Assembly (NCBI GenBank): GCA_903877385.1
Contig: CAIRDP010000028.1
Location: 1 to 37,619 of the forward strand
DNA length: 37,619 bases
Origin: an uncultured Bacteroidales bacterium
GTDB lineage: Bacteria > Bacteroidota > Bacteroidia > Bacteroidales > FEN-979
Reading direction: 5' to 3'
Position 1 is the stretch's first letter. Every line of letters starts with the position of its first letter. The translations under genes and the position numbers were made by a program. The notes beneath the pieces were generated by a model. That model had not been told where the DNA came from. It worked only from the letters and a program-made list of their open reading frames with translations, and did not search any database. Below, in pieces: positions 18,370-25,531 of the stretch.

Positions 18370-18401
18370 CCGAAGAAATCATATCCACATACACAAAAAA
18401 C

Positions 18402-18899
18402 ATGAAAAATATCAGCAAACTTTTCAGCCTTCTCATACTGTTCAGCATGAATGCATGCAGCGGCAACCCTGCAACTGCAGGCACCAATGCAAGCTCTAAA
18501 AAAGCCGCGCTCGACCTTAGCTCCGAAGGCAAGGCAGTACATCTTGACGAACTGATATTCAGGCAGCTGGTATGGGATTACAAGAAGAACCCGGCCGCTT
18601 GGGTCTTTGAAGGCGACATTCCCGTGATCGTCGATTTCTATGCCGACTGGTGCCGTCCCTGCAGAGCTCTTGCACCCACAATGGATGAGCTTGCACTGGA
18701 ATACAAAGGCAAGATCCGCATTTATAAGATCAATACCGATGAGAATAAAGAATTGTCGGGGCTGCTCGGGATAAGCTCAATCCCGGCACTGTTATTTGTC
18801 CCCAAATCAGGAAAGCCCAATTTTTCACTTGGCGCTCTTCCCAAAGACAAGCTGAAAAGCATGATAGACGAGTCATTATTGCAACTGAAAAAACAGTAA
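18402..18899 (+). CDS. Exported thioredoxin-fold protein (probable lipoprotein)
   Basis: 165 residues. N-terminal MKNISKLFSLLILFSMNAC is a lipoprotein signal with C19 the likely lipidated residue, followed by a Ser/Ala-rich linker. The thioredoxin domain (about 45-165) has active site YADWCRPCRAL (C84, C87) and cis-proline in GISSIPALLF. With R between the cysteines it differs from the standard WCGPC, which usually shifts the redox potential. It should act as a thiol-disulfide oxidoreductase in the periplasm. It ends 20 bases before a second thioredoxin gene with which it shares nearly the whole domain pattern (W.FEG..P.I.DFYADWC, GALPKD), so the two come from a tandem duplication. Confidence 0.88.
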   Translation: MKNISKLFSLLILFSMNACSGNPATAGTNASSKKAALDLSSEGKAVHLDELIFRQLVWDYKKNPAAWVFEGDIPVIVDFYADWCRPCRALAPTMDELALEYKGKIRIYKINTDENKELSGLLGISSIPALLFVPKSGKPNFSLGALPKDKLKSMIDESLLQLKKQ

Positions 18900-18919
18900 A
18901 AAATCAAACAAAAATAAAT

Positions 18920-19288
18920 ATGGCAACCGAACACTTAACAAAAGCGACCTTTACCGAGAAAGTATTTGATTTCGAACAGAACAAGGACTGGAAGTTTGAA
19001 GGCAAGCTCCCATGCATCATAGATTTTTATGCCGACTGGTGCGGCCCCTGCAAAATGGTGGCCCCCATTCTTGAAGAACTTTCGGCAGAATATCACGGGA
19101 AAATCAATATTTACAAGATAGATACCGAAGCCGAGCAGGAACTAGCCGGTGTTTTCGGGATCAGGAGCATACCTTCGATGTTGTTCTGCCCGGTCGACGG
19201 ACAGCCCCAGATGGCGGTGGGAGCTCTTCCCAAGGATTCACTCATCAAGGCTATTGATGACGTGCTGTTGAAGAAAAACGCAAACTGA
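18920..19288 (+). CDS. trxA: Thioredoxin (cytoplasmic)
   Basis: 122 residues, no signal peptide. Active site YADWCGPCKMVAPILEEL (C41, C44) and cis-proline in GIRSIPSMLF. It would reduce protein disulfides in the cytoplasm using thioredoxin reductase, which is not encoded nearby. The N-terminal part (FTEKVFDFEQNKDWKFEGKLPCIIDFYADWC) matches the Bacteroidota thioredoxin form. Located between its exported paralogue (20-base gap) and wbqC (12-base gap), all on the plus strand, so probably co-transcribed. The symbol is family-level; other thioredoxins may exist in the genome. Confidence 0.88.
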   Translation: MATEHLTKATFTEKVFDFEQNKDWKFEGKLPCIIDFYADWCGPCKMVAPILEELSAEYHGKINIYKIDTEAEQELAGVFGIRSIPSMLFCPVDGQPQMAVGALPKDSLIKAIDDVLLKKNAN

Positions 19289-19300
19289 TAATGCTGAAGG

Positions 19301-19921
19301 ATGGCCGGTGAAGGAATCATCGTCTCAACCTCATATCTGCCGCCCATAGGATATGTTTCGGCCCTGCTCAAGGCCCCTGAAATAATAGTTGAGCTCGACG
19401 AAACCTATCCCAAGCAAACCTACAGGAACCATTGCTGCATTTACGGCCCCAACGGCAAACAAACCCTGAGCATACCGGTGAACAAACCCGGGGGGAACCA
19501 TACGAAAACCAGGGATATCAGGATCTCGTATGCCCTCCCCTGGAATAAGACTCATTGGAGGGCCATAGAAGCCGCCTACAATAATTCCCCGTTTTTCATG
19601 TACTACCAGGATTATTTTATTCCTTTTTATGAAAAGGAATATGAATTTCTTGCGGATATCAATTCTAAAATCCTTGAAACCGTTTTCCGCCTGTTGCGAA
19701 TATCCAGGCCGCTCAGTTTCACCGAAACGTATGTGAGTAAACCCGAGGGCTTCCGCGATCTCAGGCAGGAACTCACCCAAAAACATGCCCCGTCGGTTTG
19801 CCCCGTCTATACGCAGACATTTGCCGAAAAGCACGGGTTCATCCCGAATCTCAGCATTATTGACCTGCTTTTTAATTTAGGTCCCGAAACACCGGATTAC
19901 CTGGATTCAATCCTCGAATAA
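19301..19921 (+). CDS. WbqC family protein
   Basis: 206 residues, no signal peptide. The N-terminal VSTSYLPPIGYVSALLKA and the body (LDETYPKQTYRNHCCIYGPNGKQTLSIPV, THWRAIEAAYNNSPFFMYYQD) match the WbqC-like family. The family is named from an O-antigen/LPS gene cluster of Gram-negative bacteria, but its reaction has not been established. In Bacteroidota, wbqC homologues often stand alone among housekeeping genes. Here it follows trxA by 12 bases. No other LPS gene is near, so pathway context is lacking. Confidence 0.85.
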   Translation: MAGEGIIVSTSYLPPIGYVSALLKAPEIIVELDETYPKQTYRNHCCIYGPNGKQTLSIPVNKPGGNHTKTRDIRISYALPWNKTHWRAIEAAYNNSPFFMYYQDYFIPFYEKEYEFLADINSKILETVFRLLRISRPLSFTETYVSKPEGFRDLRQELTQKHAPSVCPVYTQTFAEKHGFIPNLSIIDLLFNLGPETPDYLDSILE

Positions 19922-20001
19922 AATCGCCAGGAGCTCCCTGCTTAAGCAAAATATTTTTTCAGCCTGCAATCATAATGCATAGCTAATCCGGTAAATTTTT
20001 G

Positions 20002-20009
20002 TACCTTTG
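20002..20009 (+). promoter_or_regulatory. -7 box candidate for the feo operon
   Basis: TACCTTTG fits TAnnTTTG. It lies 21 bases before the TTG at 20031, implying a leader of about 15 bases. No -33 TTTG at the usual spacing. No Fur-like palindrome was recognised. Confidence 0.5.
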
Positions 20010-20030
20010 CGTTAATTTAATCTAAATTAA

Positions 20031-22433
20031 TTGTCAACACTTTTTGACCTCCGGGAAGGCGAACGTGGTCTTATCATGAAAGTCCGCGGCAGGGGCGCGT
20101 TCCGTAAACGAATTACCGAGATGGGATTCGTCAGGGGAAAGGAAGTCAGCGTCATCAAATCGGCCCCATTGCTCGATCCCGTCGAGTACAAGATCCTTGG
20201 ATACAACGTTTCACTCCGACAGACCGAGGCCCGGCTTATAGAGGTACTGCCCCTGGGCATCAAAACCTCAGCCCCGGCCGGGGAACAGGAAGGCAACAGT
20301 TTCAACGGCACCATCGAAGAGGAAACTCTCAGGGATATTGAAAGCGAGAGGGGAAAAACCATCGACATTGCTCTGGTAGGCAATCCGAACTGCGGCAAAA
20401 CCACCCTCTTCAACCATGCCTCGGGATCGCACGAAAGGGTAGGCAATTTCGGAGGGGTGACCGTCGACAGCAAAACAGCGAAATTCAGGCAGGGCGGGTA
20501 TACTTTCAACATCACCGACCTGCCCGGGACTTATTCCCTCACCGCATATTCCCCCGAGGAGCTTTATGTTCGAACGCATATAGCCGAAAACGTTCCCGAC
20601 ATCGTTGTAAATATCATCGACGCATCAAACCTCGAGAGGAACCTTTATCTCACAACACAGCTCATCGACATGGATATACGGGTGGTGATCGCCCTCAACA
20701 TGTACGATGAATTCGGCAACAAAGGGCATGTACTGGATTATAAATCCCTGGGGGAACTCCTTGGCATTCCTGTAGTTCCAACTATCAGCTCCAGGGGTGA
20801 AGGCATAAAGGAACTGTTCAACAGGGTCATTGACGTGTTCGAGGACAGGGACCCGGTGATCCGTCACGTTCACATCAATTACGGGGATGAACTCGAACGT
20901 TCCATCCGCAGGATACAGGAGGTGATCAGGAAAGACGAAGCCCTTGCAGCAAGGATTTCAACCAGGTATTTCAGCATAAAACTGCTTGAAAAAGACGATG
21001 ATGTTACGAAAGGCCTGGTTCATTCAAACTATTTCAAAGCCATTACTGCCACCGCCGAAAAGGAGATCAGCCGGCTTGAGGACAACTTTCACGAAGACAG
21101 CGCGACCCTGATCACCGATGCGCGTTACGGTTTTATTTCGGGGGCCCTGCGTGAAACCATGAATGCCAACGAACTGGCATTCACCCGAAAGACCTTCAGC
21201 GACCGTATTGATAACGTACTTACGCATAAATACCTCGGCTTTCCTGTTTTCCTGTTCTTTTTATGGGTGATGTTCCAGACCACATTTTCACTTGGCGAAT
21301 ACCCCAAGCACTGGATCGACTTGCTGGTGGGCTCACTCGGCAGCCTTACGGGAAGCATTCTTCCGGCGGGCCCGGTGAAAGACCTGCTTGTCGACGGCAT
21401 CATCAACGGGGTTGGGAGCGTTATCGTCTTCCTTCCAAACATACTTATCCTCTTTTTCTTCATTTCACTGATGGAGGATTCGGGGTATATGTCGAGGGCC
21501 GCTTTCATCATGGACAAGCTCATGCACAAGATGGGCCTTCACGGCCAGTCGTTCATCCCCCTGATCATGGGCTTCGGCTGCAATGTTCCGGCCATCATGG
21601 TGACCCGTACGCTCAAAGACCGTAACGACCGCCTGCTTACCATGCTCATCAACCCCTTCATGTCGTGCAGCGCCCGACTCCCTGTTTACCTCCTGATCAC
21701 CGGGGCCATCTTCCCGAAGCATGCGGGCAGCGTGATCTTCATGGTTTACATTACGGGGATAGTGCTGGCGGTGCTGGTCTCACTCATCTTCAAGAAATTC
21801 ATTTTTAAAAACAAGGAAGCTCCTTTTGTAATGGAACTCCCGCCCTACCGCAGGCCGACTCTTCGCGTGATTTTAAGGCATATGTGGGAAAAAGCCCAGC
21901 AGTATCTCAAAAAAATGGGAGGAATCATTCTGCTTGCCGTAATCATCATCTGGGCCCTGGAATATTTCCCGGGCGGCAGTAAAATGAGCCAGACCGAACG
22001 CCTGCAACATTCCTACATAGGCAAGATCGGCAAGACGATCGAGCCGGTGATAGAACCCCTGGGCTTCGACTGGAGGATGGGAGTAAGCCTGATCACCGGG
22101 GCAGCAGCAAAGGAAGTCGTGGTAAGCACCATGGGTGTTCTTTTTGCTGCTCCTTCGGCGAATGAGAATAACCCAAGAACAAATCTCACTTCCCAACTGC
22201 AGAATGCAAGCTACGAAAGCGGAAGGCTGAAGGGGAAGAAAGTATTCAGCCCCCTGGTCGGTTTCTCGTACATACTGTTCATCCTTATTTACATGCCCTG
22301 CATAGCAGTGATTGCAACGGTAAAGAGGGAATCGGGCCACTGGAAATGGGCCCTCTTCCTGATGCTTTATACAACTGCCCTGGCCTGGTCGCTCTCGTTC
22401 ATTGTGTACCAGCTCGGATCGTTAATCCTCTGA
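20031..22433 (+). CDS. feoB: Ferrous iron transporter, FeoA-FeoB fusion
   Basis: 800 residues for Fe(II) uptake across the inner membrane. Residues 1-75 are an SH3-like FeoA domain (LFDLREGERGLIMKVRG, ITEMGFVRGKEVSVI, NVSLRQTEARLIEV). Residues about 110-280 are the FeoB G domain: G1 GNPNCGKTT (117-125), G3 DLPG (163-166), G4 NMYD (223-226). A helical linker runs to about 370, then the membrane part with Gate motifs (FLPNILILFFFISLMEDSGYMSRAAF, GFGCNVPAIMVTR, NPFMSCSARLPVY). The frame is closed by TAA at 20028, so TTG at 20031 is the only start that keeps the whole FeoA domain; the next ATG at 20076 would remove its first strand. Fused FeoA-FeoB is common in Bacteroidota. Followed 3 bases later by its small partner gene. 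Confidence 0.95.
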   Translation: MSTLFDLREGERGLIMKVRGRGAFRKRITEMGFVRGKEVSVIKSAPLLDPVEYKILGYNVSLRQTEARLIEVLPLGIKTSAPAGEQEGNSFNGTIEEETLRDIESERGKTIDIALVGNPNCGKTTLFNHASGSHERVGNFGGVTVDSKTAKFRQGGYTFNITDLPGTYSLTAYSPEELYVRTHIAENVPDIVVNIIDASNLERNLYLTTQLIDMDIRVVIALNMYDEFGNKGHVLDYKSLGELLGIPVVPTISSRGEGIKELFNRVIDVFEDRDPVIRHVHINYGDELERSIRRIQEVIRKDEALAARISTRYFSIKLLEKDDDVTKGLVHSNYFKAITATAEKEISRLEDNFHEDSATLITDARYGFISGALRETMNANELAFTRKTFSDRIDNVLTHKYLGFPVFLFFLWVMFQTTFSLGEYPKHWIDLLVGSLGSLTGSILPAGPVKDLLVDGIINGVGSVIVFLPNILILFFFISLMEDSGYMSRAAFIMDKLMHKMGLHGQSFIPLIMGFGCNVPAIMVTRTLKDRNDRLLTMLINPFMSCSARLPVYLLITGAIFPKHAGSVIFMVYITGIVLAVLVSLIFKKFIFKNKEAPFVMELPPYRRPTLRVILRHMWEKAQQYLKKMGGIILLAVIIIWALEYFPGGSKMSQTERLQHSYIGKIGKTIEPVIEPLGFDWRMGVSLITGAAAKEVVVSTMGVLFAAPSANENNPRTNLTSQLQNASYESGRLKGKKVFSPLVGFSYILFILIYMPCIAVIATVKRESGHWKWALFLMLYTTALAWSLSFIVYQLGSLIL

Positions 22434-22436
22434 AAA

Positions 22437-22601
22437 ATGACAACCCAGTATATCATCGTAGGACTTATCATCGCCTCTGCTGCCGCAATTGTCGCATTGA
22501 AGCTTATACGATCGGTAAGGAAACCTGCAGGTAAATGCGACGGATGCGCTTCGGCTTCGAACGGCTGCGCGATTCATGAGCTTAAGGCCCGAAAACTGTA
22601 A
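22437..22601 (+). CDS. FeoB-associated Cys-rich membrane protein
   Basis: 54 residues. The ATG follows the feoB stop by three bases. One transmembrane helix (YIIVGLIIASAAAIVALKLI, residues 5-24) is followed by a basic stretch and a short Cys-rich tail, KCDGCASASNGCAIHELK (C34, C37, C44). This is the pattern of the FeoB-associated Cys-rich protein family, found just after feoB in many bacteria. It probably acts with FeoB at the membrane, perhaps in holding or passing on Fe(II); the exact function is unknown. Confidence 0.88.
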   Translation: MTTQYIIVGLIIASAAAIVALKLIRSVRKPAGKCDGCASASNGCAIHELKARKL

Positions 22602-22609
22602 GCCAAAAA

Positions 22610-22640
22610 TTTGACTTATCGAAATAAGAGATTATATTTG
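22610..22640 (+). promoter_or_regulatory. Bacteroidota-type promoter (-33 TTTG, -7 TATATTTG)
   Basis: TTTG at 22610-22613 and TATATTTG at 22633-22640 are separated by 19 bases, the spacing expected for the primary sigma factor of this phylum. The ATG of the MBOAT-like gene follows at 22672. This is the best two-part promoter match noticed in the window. Confidence 0.65.
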
Positions 22641-22671
22641 GTAAGGATTTTCCTGGTTTAAGCAGATTCGT

Positions 22672-23187
22672 ATGCCTAAAAAACCCACGATAAGTTTTGA
22701 GCAATATCTCAAACGGCGTGGGTATATGTTTTTATCATTTGACCAGGCCTTCCTTAAAATAATCAAAAAAAGTTTCTCTCAAAAAAGCTTCTGCGGGTTC
22801 TGGAGGATGTGGAACCCCTATTCGGGTTATATATTTTTCCTGCTGTATTCCCTGATAGGCGGCAACCGGAAACGGGCATTTGCCATATCCCTGATTTTCC
22901 TCACCAGTGGTTTTGTATTTCATGACCTTGTTATTTACCTGGTGACCGGCAGCATCTCTATCGTTTTTACAGTAACATTCTCAATTTATTCCATAATCTT
23001 CAATATCGAGAACAAGCTGCTGAGCCTGGGGAAAAATTTTAAAACCTATTCCCTGCGTAAAAACTTATTCCCCCTTAAATACCATGTCATGCTCAATATG
23101 ACCCTGCTGTTGCTGCCCCTGCTCGCAGGCTTCCTGGTCAATTATATTTTCTTCCCCGATTCGGTGATGAATATTTTATTCCCTTAA
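22672..23187 (+). CDS. Short MBOAT-like integral membrane protein
   Basis: 171 residues with three or four membrane helices. Residues 43-50 FWRMWNPY, G63-G64 and the segment AISLIFLTSGFVFHD with H84 resemble the conserved core of membrane-bound O-acyltransferases (F-W-R-R-W-N, P-L-G-G, S-G-x-x-H-G), where the histidine is catalytic. Normal MBOAT proteins are about 350-500 residues; the N-terminal half is missing and there is no trace of it upstream, where feo genes end at 22601. It has its own promoter and a clean frame. It may be a compact family member, a binding partner of an acyltransferase, or a truncated relic. The similarity is from reading motifs and needs profile confirmation. Confidence 0.6.
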   Translation: MPKKPTISFEQYLKRRGYMFLSFDQAFLKIIKKSFSQKSFCGFWRMWNPYSGYIFFLLYSLIGGNRKRAFAISLIFLTSGFVFHDLVIYLVTGSISIVFTVTFSIYSIIFNIENKLLSLGKNFKTYSLRKNLFPLKYHVMLNMTLLLLPLLAGFLVNYIFFPDSVMNILFP

Positions 23188-23213
23188 TTCACCCGTAAGA
23201 GTAAACCCAAGCT

Positions 23214-23837
23214 ATGAAATCACTGGTTGCTCTGCTCCTGATACATTCCATGCTTCTGCCTTTCAGCGGTTCAGCCCAGGTACAGTCCTGGAATTTCATC
23301 AAAGAAAAGAACGGCATAAAAATATATACCTGCACCCCCGCTTACTCATCTTTCAAATGCTTTAAGGGTGAGACCGTGTTTCACGCAAGCATGCAGGAAC
23401 TGGGCCTTTACATTGGCAATGTGAAGAATTTCAGCTGGTGGGATGACAATATAAGAGAGCTCAGGGTGCTCAACTCCAAATCGAATAATCAGGTTGAATA
23501 TTATTTCGTTTACCATGTATCCTGGCCCCTGAGCGACCGCGATTTTTACGTGAATGTGGTCATTACAACCGACAGCGCCAGCGGGGAAAAGATTGTTTAT
23601 GCCAAACCTTTGAACGACAGCATACCTGAACGCGAAGGTATCGTCAGGATCAGGAAGTACTGGCAAAAGTGGACACTGAAACCCATCGACAGCAGTTCGG
23701 TTCATGCCGTGCTTGAAGGTTTTGTTGACCCGGGAGGAAGCGTGCCCGCCTGGTTATACAATATGGTCATCGTTGAAACTCCGCTTAAGGTCATGGGAGG
23801 AATAAAGAAAAGGGTTGAAGTGACCGACCGTCATTAA
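23214..23837 (+). CDS. Exported START-domain lipid-binding protein
   Basis: 207 residues with a signal peptide (MKSLVALLLIHSMLLPFSGSAQ). The mature part matches the START/SRPBCC fold: WNFIKEKNGIKIYTC at the start, KNFSWWDDNIRELRVL, then YYFVYHVSWPLSDRDFYVNVV, and a C-terminal helix PAWLYNMVIVETPLKVMGGIKKRVE. START domains bind lipids or other hydrophobic molecules in a deep cavity. In Bacteroidota, secreted START proteins of this size are common but uncharacterised. It starts 26 bases after the MBOAT-like gene and is probably co-transcribed; a shared lipid theme (acyl transfer and lipid binding) is possible but is inference. Confidence 0.82.
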   Translation: MKSLVALLLIHSMLLPFSGSAQVQSWNFIKEKNGIKIYTCTPAYSSFKCFKGETVFHASMQELGLYIGNVKNFSWWDDNIRELRVLNSKSNNQVEYYFVYHVSWPLSDRDFYVNVVITTDSASGEKIVYAKPLNDSIPEREGIVRIRKYWQKWTLKPIDSSSVHAVLEGFVDPGGSVPAWLYNMVIVETPLKVMGGIKKRVEVTDRH

Positions 23838-23874
23838 TGCCTGCATTTCAGGTTTTCAACATCAGATCATTTCT

Positions 23875-23882
23875 TATCTTTG
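23875..23882 (+). promoter_or_regulatory. -7 box candidate for the NlpC/P60 gene
   Basis: TATCTTTG fits TAnnTTTG and is 20 bases before the ATG at 23903. A weak TTTTC upstream at about 23853-23857 may stand in for the -33 element. Confidence 0.5.
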
Positions 23883-23902
23883 CCGCCTAAAACCCCTGTC
23901 CT

Positions 23903-24718
23903 ATGGCTTACGGAATCTGCCTTCTCAGCGTTGTCCCGGTACGAACGGAACCCGCTCATAAAGCTGAAATGTGCACCCAGCTTCTTTTCGGTGAACTCTA
24001 CACTGTTTTATCTTCACAGGATAGCTGGTATAAAGTAAAGCTTGCCTATGATGATTACGAAGGATGGATCAGCGCGAAAGGCCATACCGAACTGGAAGAA
24101 AGCGAATTCGAAAGACTCTCGGGGGCCGATACCCGCTGTTCCATGGACCTGGTACAGCTTGTGACCAATGAAACAGCAAAGTCACAGTTCCCGATCTTAT
24201 ACGGAAGTTCCCTCCCGGGCATAGAAGAATTCAGGATGCAGATTGCCGGACAGTCTTTCAATTACGACGGACAGGTTTCGATGATCTCCGATTTCGAAGA
24301 TGACGAGGAAGGCAGCCACGATGATTTCATGGAGATCAAGCACGACCTGGTGAGCGACAGCATGCAGTTCCTTGGCGCTCCGTATGTATGGGGAGGGCGT
24401 TCGCTCTTTGGAATCGATTGTTCAGGACTTGTGCAGATGGCCTATAAGCTTAAAAACATCCGCCTCAAAAGGGATGCCTCACAGCAGGCCGAACAGGGGG
24501 AGCCGGTTTTAAGCCTTGATGAGGCAGAACCTGGGGACCTGGCATTTTTCGAAAACGAAGAGGGGAAGATATCACATGTAGGGATACTGGCCGACCGCCA
24601 GAAGATCCTTCATTGCTCAGGCAAAGTAAGGCTCGATATCATCGACCAGCAGGGCATTTTCCACAACGACCTGCATGAGTATACACATAAGCTTAAGACG
24701 ATCAGGAGAGTCATTTAA
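23903..24718 (+). CDS. SH3 - NlpC/P60 cysteine peptidase
   Basis: 271 residues. An N-terminal bacterial SH3-like domain (MAYGICLLSVVPVRTEPAH, MCTQLLFGELYTVL, SWYKVKL, YEGWISAKGH) and a second divergent SH3-like stretch to about 125 precede the NlpC/P60 domain (about 145-271). Catalytic residues C173 (FGIDCSGLVQMAY), H225 (KISHVGIL) and H237 (ILHCSG) are present. Enzymes of this type cut peptide stems of peptidoglycan, usually gamma-D-Glu to diamino acid bonds, and can serve in recycling. There is no signal peptide, so a cytoplasmic muropeptide-recycling role fits best. It is convergent with the beta-barrel gene; the gap holds a repeat element. Confidence 0.9.
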   Translation: MAYGICLLSVVPVRTEPAHKAEMCTQLLFGELYTVLSSQDSWYKVKLAYDDYEGWISAKGHTELEESEFERLSGADTRCSMDLVQLVTNETAKSQFPILYGSSLPGIEEFRMQIAGQSFNYDGQVSMISDFEDDEEGSHDDFMEIKHDLVSDSMQFLGAPYVWGGRSLFGIDCSGLVQMAYKLKNIRLKRDASQQAEQGEPVLSLDEAEPGDLAFFENEEGKISHVGILADRQKILHCSGKVRLDIIDQQGIFHNDLHEYTHKLKTIRRVI

Positions 24719-24728
24719 AAAAAGAACT

Positions 24729-24800
24729 TCGAATATTGATTAACGAGTTTTGAATTTCGAATTTTACTTCAACATTCAATGTTCAATGTTCAATATTCGA
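24729..24800. repeat. 11-base inverted repeat between convergent genes
   Basis: TCGAATATTGA at 24729-24739 is the exact reverse complement of TCAATATTCGA at 24790-24800, with a 50-base AT-rich spacer. It lies just after the NlpC/P60 stop and before the end of the convergent beta-barrel gene. It may work as a bidirectional transcription stop or be the end pair of a small non-coding repeat. The right arm overlaps the heptamer array. Confidence 0.55.
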
Positions 24801-24802
24801 CA
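24768..24802. repeat. Heptamer array, five units of TTCAAYR type
   Basis: Five contiguous 7-base units of the form TTC(A/G)A(C/T)(A/G), namely TTCAACA, TTCAATG twice, TTCAATA and TTCGACA, from 24768 to 24802. The 7-base period matches the arrays found inside tex and aroA. It is non-coding. Confidence 0.75.
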
Positions 24803-24814
24803 TTTATCTTTATT

Positions 24815-25480
24815 TTATTCTTCCTCGTCCCTGGGTTTCTTTTGTTTTCCCGGGAGTTCCTGTTTGAAGATATAGGTGAGCCTGATACTGACCAGATTAT
24901 TATACTGCTTCCGTTCCCAGGTATCATTGGCATTATCGGGATTGGTAAAGGTGACGGTACGGAGGTTCAGCAACGAATACTGGTACCTTACGTTGACCCA
25001 GAACCTGTTCCATACCCTTACAGATACTTCACCTAAAATCGAAAGGTCATAGGGCAGGAAATCAGTATTGGGTTTAACGATGAACAGCTGGGATTCAGAT
25101 TTCGAAATAAGCTGCCCGTAACAAAGCCCAACCCCGGCCGAGATGATCTTTTTATCGGTGAAATGCAGCATCACGGGAATATCGATGTAATCGAGGTTCA
25201 GGCGGTAATAGGTTGAATCGGTGCTCCCGGCATGATAGCTTCCTTTCTGTGAATAAAGCAGTTCCATGCTAAGCGACCAGCTCTTGCTCTTTCCGAAAGA
25301 CCATACGACCATGGGACCGAAATTCAAGCCGTATTTTCGGAAACCGTAAAACTGGTCACCGTCGACCTGGCAAAGGTTCACACCTACCGAGATACCCCCG
25401 AGAAATCTCTGGGCATGGGCAGGCCGGGTTGAAATGATACAAAGCAGGAGCAGGAACGGAAGTAAAACTTTCTTTTTCAT
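24815..25480 (-). CDS. Outer-membrane beta-barrel protein (porin family, PorT-like)
   Basis: 221 residues. Signal peptide MKKKVLLPFLLLLCIISTRPAHAQ. The mature part alternates hydrophobic and polar residues in strands with glycine and aromatic edges (FLGGISVGVNLCQVDGDQ, YGLNFGPMVVWSFG, WSLSMELLYSQKGSY, YIDIPVMLHF, IISAGVGLCYGQLI, VNVRYQYSL, VSIRLTYIF), typical of the eight-stranded Bacteroidota barrels labelled outer membrane beta-barrel or PorT family. The IDIPVMLHF strand is a hallmark of that group. After the last strand there is a charged tail (KQKKPRDEEE), presumably periplasmic. A near-consensus TACCTTTA at 25509-25516 (minus strand) could be its -7 box. Cargo or function is unknown. Confidence 0.85.
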   Translation of the reverse strand: MKKKVLLPFLLLLCIISTRPAHAQRFLGGISVGVNLCQVDGDQFYGFRKYGLNFGPMVVWSFGKSKSWSLSMELLYSQKGSYHAGSTDSTYYRLNLDYIDIPVMLHFTDKKIISAGVGLCYGQLISKSESQLFIVKPNTDFLPYDLSILGEVSVRVWNRFWVNVRYQYSLLNLRTVTFTNPDNANDTWERKQYNNLVSIRLTYIFKQELPGKQKKPRDEEE

Positions 25481-25531
25481 TCTATACAGAAAGTGAATAT
25501 TCGGTTGGTAAAGGTACAGAATTTAAAACGC

